A stretch of 54,296 nt of DNA from Terriglobia bacterium (GTDB lineage: Bacteria > Acidobacteriota > Terriglobia > Bryobacterales > UBA6623). The position numbers and the translations under genes are program-made. The stretch is from positions 1 through 54,296 of the forward strand of contig VXRL01000054.1 in assembly GCA_009838515.1 (NCBI GenBank). Direction: 5' to 3'. Position 1 is the first letter of the stretch. Every line of letters starts with the position of its first letter. Below, one piece after another: positions 52,362-54,296 of the stretch. Under the pieces are notes generated by a model. The model saw nothing but the letters and a program-made list of their open reading frames with translations. It was not told the origin of the DNA and ran no database searches.

Positions 52362-54115
52362 AGCGAGGTGGCCGGACCTACCCGCACCGTGATCACGTCC
52401 GTGTCGTGGAACTGCTGGTGGCGCACTGACGAAGCGTAGTGTCGCAGCAGGCGCAGGGAGATCTCCTCCTCGACCGGAGGGCCGCCGCCGCGTTCGCCGA
52501 GCAAGGCCAGTCGATCCTCGAGGTTGGTGTCGTCGGTTGCCGCCGCGAACTCGAGATTGACCGCGTCCCCGTCGTCGCGTGCGACCACCAACAGAAACCG
52601 CTCTGGCTTCGGCCCGTCGTCTGCCTGTGGCCGGGACAGGGTGACCAGCATCTCTTCGCCGACGCCCCGGATCCGGTCTGTCATCTCCGGGGTACGCTTC
52701 CCGCGCGCGGCGAAGTCGGACAGGAAGTCATCCACCTTCGTGAAGTTCTCAAATGTCAGCTCTGTCTTCAGGCGCCGGGGCCGAGGCCCGGTCAGTTCCA
52801 CGAACTGCGTCAGGATGATCACTGTCAGGCCGCCCACCGTCATCCCGTTTCCGAGTAGCTCGCTCCACGCCCCCTGAAAGTACTCGGGGAATATCCAGTC
52901 CATCTGAAAGGCGAGCCCCAGCCAGAATCCGAGGCCCACCGCGAAGCCCTTGCGATAGTCGAGGCCGTCGTGAACAAGGATCCGGACGCCGAGGATGAAC
53001 AGAAACGCCATGATTACGATGAAATACGCGGCGACTACCGGACCGGGAATCGCGACGATGACGGCGACAAGCTTGGGGAGAAACGCCAGCCCTACGTACA
53101 TCACCCCAGCACAAATGCCGACGACGCGCGCCGCTACCCGAGTGAGGTCGGCGACCGCGATGCTGCTCGCGTACGTCGTGTTCGGCACTGTGCCTAACAA
53201 CCCGGACAACAGGTTGCCCAGCCCGTCGGCGGCAAGCGCGCCCTGAATGGACTGGAAGTCGATGGCGCGCGGCTTTCGCCAGGAAATCCGCTGGATGGCG
53301 ATCCCATCCCCGATCGTGTCCAGTGCACCGACGAGCGTCACGATGACGAATGCCGGGAGCAGGGCCCAGAAGTCGGGACCGAAGCTGAGGTCGATGCCGG
53401 GCCACGCAAGCGCCGGCAGCCCAACCCACGCTGCTTCCAAGACGCGCTCGCTGTCGTAGATCCCGAAGGAGAGTCCGCCCACCAGGCTGCCGATCACCAG
53501 CCCCGCCGCCGCGGCCCAGAGCCGCAAGGCTCCGCTAGCACGCATGGAGATCGCGACGATCACTGCCAGAGTCACCCCGGCCGTGACCGGCGCGGCGGCC
53601 GACGCAGCCTCGGCCGGCACGTCGGTCAGCCTGCGCACGATGATCGAGGCCAGCGTCACCGGAATCAGAATTAGGACCGTGCCCGCCACAGTCGGCGTGA
53701 AGATCTTCCGGAACAGGGAGAGTTTGGCCGCCAGGACGAACTGGCAAAGCGACGAGATGATGATCAGGCTCGCCAGGAGTCCGCCGCCGCCGCGCTCGAG
53801 CGCAGGAACGCAGACGGCGAGGAAAGCGCTGCTGCTGCCCATCAGCAGGATGTATCCGGAGCCTAGGCGTCCGACGCGAACGACCTGAATCACCGTGGTC
53901 ACTCCACTCACAACGAGGGCCGAGAACACGACCCAGGTGAGATAGTCGTCGCTGCCCCCGACGGTCCCGACCAGCAGCGCCGGCGTCAACACAATACTGG
54001 CCGCAGTGATCGCCACGTACTGCAGCCCGAGCCCGACCGAGACCGGGAGCGGTGGCCGCTCGTCCGGTTCGTAACGGACGTCCTGAACGTTGTTGGCCTT
54101 GGGCTCTATCGCCAA
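52358..54115 (-). CDS. NCS2-family nucleobase permease with C-terminal ATPase-like extension
   Basis: Proton- or sodium-coupled xanthine/uracil-type permease, 585 aa. The N-terminal 435 or so residues have the UraA-fold features: VSVGLGLQYVAITAASIVL, LMGSSSAFLAV, FTPTVAGTVLILIPV and LVGALDTIGDGIAIQR, and LLGTVPNTTYASS, the half-helix with the NxT substrate site. The last 145 residues are extra. They read like a degenerate anti-sigma/HATPase fold: helix TKVDDFLSDFAARGK, then RIRGVGEEMLVTL, a strand FLLVVARDDGDAVNLEF, and a closing helix-strand EISLRLLRHYASSVRHQQF / VITVRVG. The start is TTG 54115, with TAGGAT 6 nt upstream, which can be read as a -10 or as a Shine-Dalgarno. It overlaps the kinase-like gene by 4 nt. 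Confidence 0.88.
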   Translation of the reverse strand: MAIEPKANNVQDVRYEPDERPPLPVSVGLGLQYVAITAASIVLTPALLVGTVGGSDDYLTWVVFSALVVSGVTTVIQVVRVGRLGSGYILLMGSSSAFLAVCVPALERGGGGLLASLIIISSLCQFVLAAKLSLFRKIFTPTVAGTVLILIPVTLASIIVRRLTDVPAEAASAAAPVTAGVTLAVIVAISMRASGALRLWAAAAGLVIGSLVGGLSFGIYDSERVLEAAWVGLPALAWPGIDLSFGPDFWALLPAFVIVTLVGALDTIGDGIAIQRISWRKPRAIDFQSIQGALAADGLGNLLSGLLGTVPNTTYASSIAVADLTRVAARVVGICAGVMYVGLAFLPKLVAVIVAIPGPVVAAYFIVIMAFLFILGVRILVHDGLDYRKGFAVGLGFWLGLAFQMDWIFPEYFQGAWSELLGNGMTVGGLTVIILTQFVELTGPRPRRLKTELTFENFTKVDDFLSDFAARGKRTPEMTDRIRGVGEEMLVTLSRPQADDGPKPERFLLVVARDDGDAVNLEFAAATDDTNLEDRLALLGERGGGPPVEEEISLRLLRHYASSVRHQQFHDTDVITVRVGPATSL

Positions 54116-54121
54116 AACGTC

Positions 54122-54127
54122 ATCCTA
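54122..54127 (-). promoter_or_regulatory. TAGGAT before the NCS2 start: -10 or ribosome-binding site
   Basis: TAGGAT on the minus strand ends 6 nt before the TTG start. It fits the TANNNT-N6 leaderless pattern seen at other genes here but also contains AGGA, so a conventional ribosome-binding role is equally possible. The remaining bases to the window end hold no gene I can support. Confidence 0.3.
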
Positions 54128-54296
54128 GCCGCTGGCCCGCGCCCGGCTGAGAAACAGACCTCGTAGTCGTTGCGCCAGAGCTGGCGATCTCGGCAACGAT
54201 CCCGTACTTGGCACGCTATACGTCACGCTCTGTAGTGCCTTCACTAGCCTGATTTCCCATCGGATTCTGCATGGTGACATATTGGCTGGGTGTCTG

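Noticed and set aside
54116..54270. Minus-strand residues resembling the N-terminus of an arsenite methyltransferase (RAKYGIVAEIASSG)
   Set aside because: Only a few residues, interrupted by a stop; too short to call a pseudogene.
1..54296. tRNA genes and CRISPR arrays
   Set aside because: A visual scan for T-loop-like GGTTCRA sequences with matching stems and for regularly spaced direct repeats found none.

Overview
The window is high-GC DNA (roughly two thirds G+C) that reads like a chromosomal segment of an Acidobacteriota bacterium. The main clue is the large TonB-dependent receptor with an N-terminal carboxypeptidase-regulatory domain and an 'NGRNYQEL' plug (45570-48776), a type massively expanded in that phylum. 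Planctomycete-type heme/DUF1501/DUF1552 modules, a formylglycine sulfatase and exported quinoprotein and flavoprotein oxidases fit an aerobic degrader of complex organic matter. No tRNA, rRNA, CRISPR array, intact insertion sequence or prophage was recognised.

Layout. 1-12182: cell envelope and central metabolism: a 5'-truncated class A penicillin-binding protein; a minus-strand cluster acpP-fabF-etfB-etfA-sulfatase; cytochrome c; an exported metallo-beta-lactamase-fold protein; an S41 protease; pterin dehydratase; and the lipoprotein-maturation pair lspA-lgt. 12193-17553: leuCD (leuC with an apparent one-base frameshift at its very end), a DksA-like regulator with a textbook sigma-70 promoter, an HNH protein, a HAD phosphatase and a glycosyltransferase. 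17678-27208 (minus strand): sodium:solute symporter plus DUF3311 partner, DUF1501 protein, cupin, PSD1-type heme protein, ispF-ispD and a Tat-exported TIM-barrel protein. 27411-34602: a 1204-residue fusion of four Cache-like domains to a peptide/opine-type ABC solute-binding protein, a second TIM-barrel isomerase and a GMC oxidoreductase. 34715-42835: DUF1592-type heme protein and DUF1552 partner, then a cyclase-family hydrolase translationally coupled to a PQQ dehydrogenase. 42923-54115: a PIN / XRE-ImmA pair resembling a toxin-antitoxin module, guanine deaminase, the TonB receptor, a TPR lipoprotein, a transposase relic, a membrane-protein/winged-helix pair behind a dense palindrome array, and an NCS2 nucleobase permease with an unusual C-terminal domain coupled to a P-loop kinase.

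How it fits together. Much of the accessory content is exported (Sec, Tat or lipoprotein signals) and looks like outer-surface or periplasmic oxidation and hydrolysis of glycosides or phenolics, with uptake through the TonB receptor, SSS symporter and NCS2 permease. The substrates are not evident from sequence. A recurring detail is a TANNNT hexamer 5-7 nt before the start codon of several genes that lack a Shine-Dalgarno sequence, which suggests leaderless transcription. The most unusual protein is the Cache(x4)-solute-binding fusion at 27411-31025, which has no permease or ATPase gene beside it.
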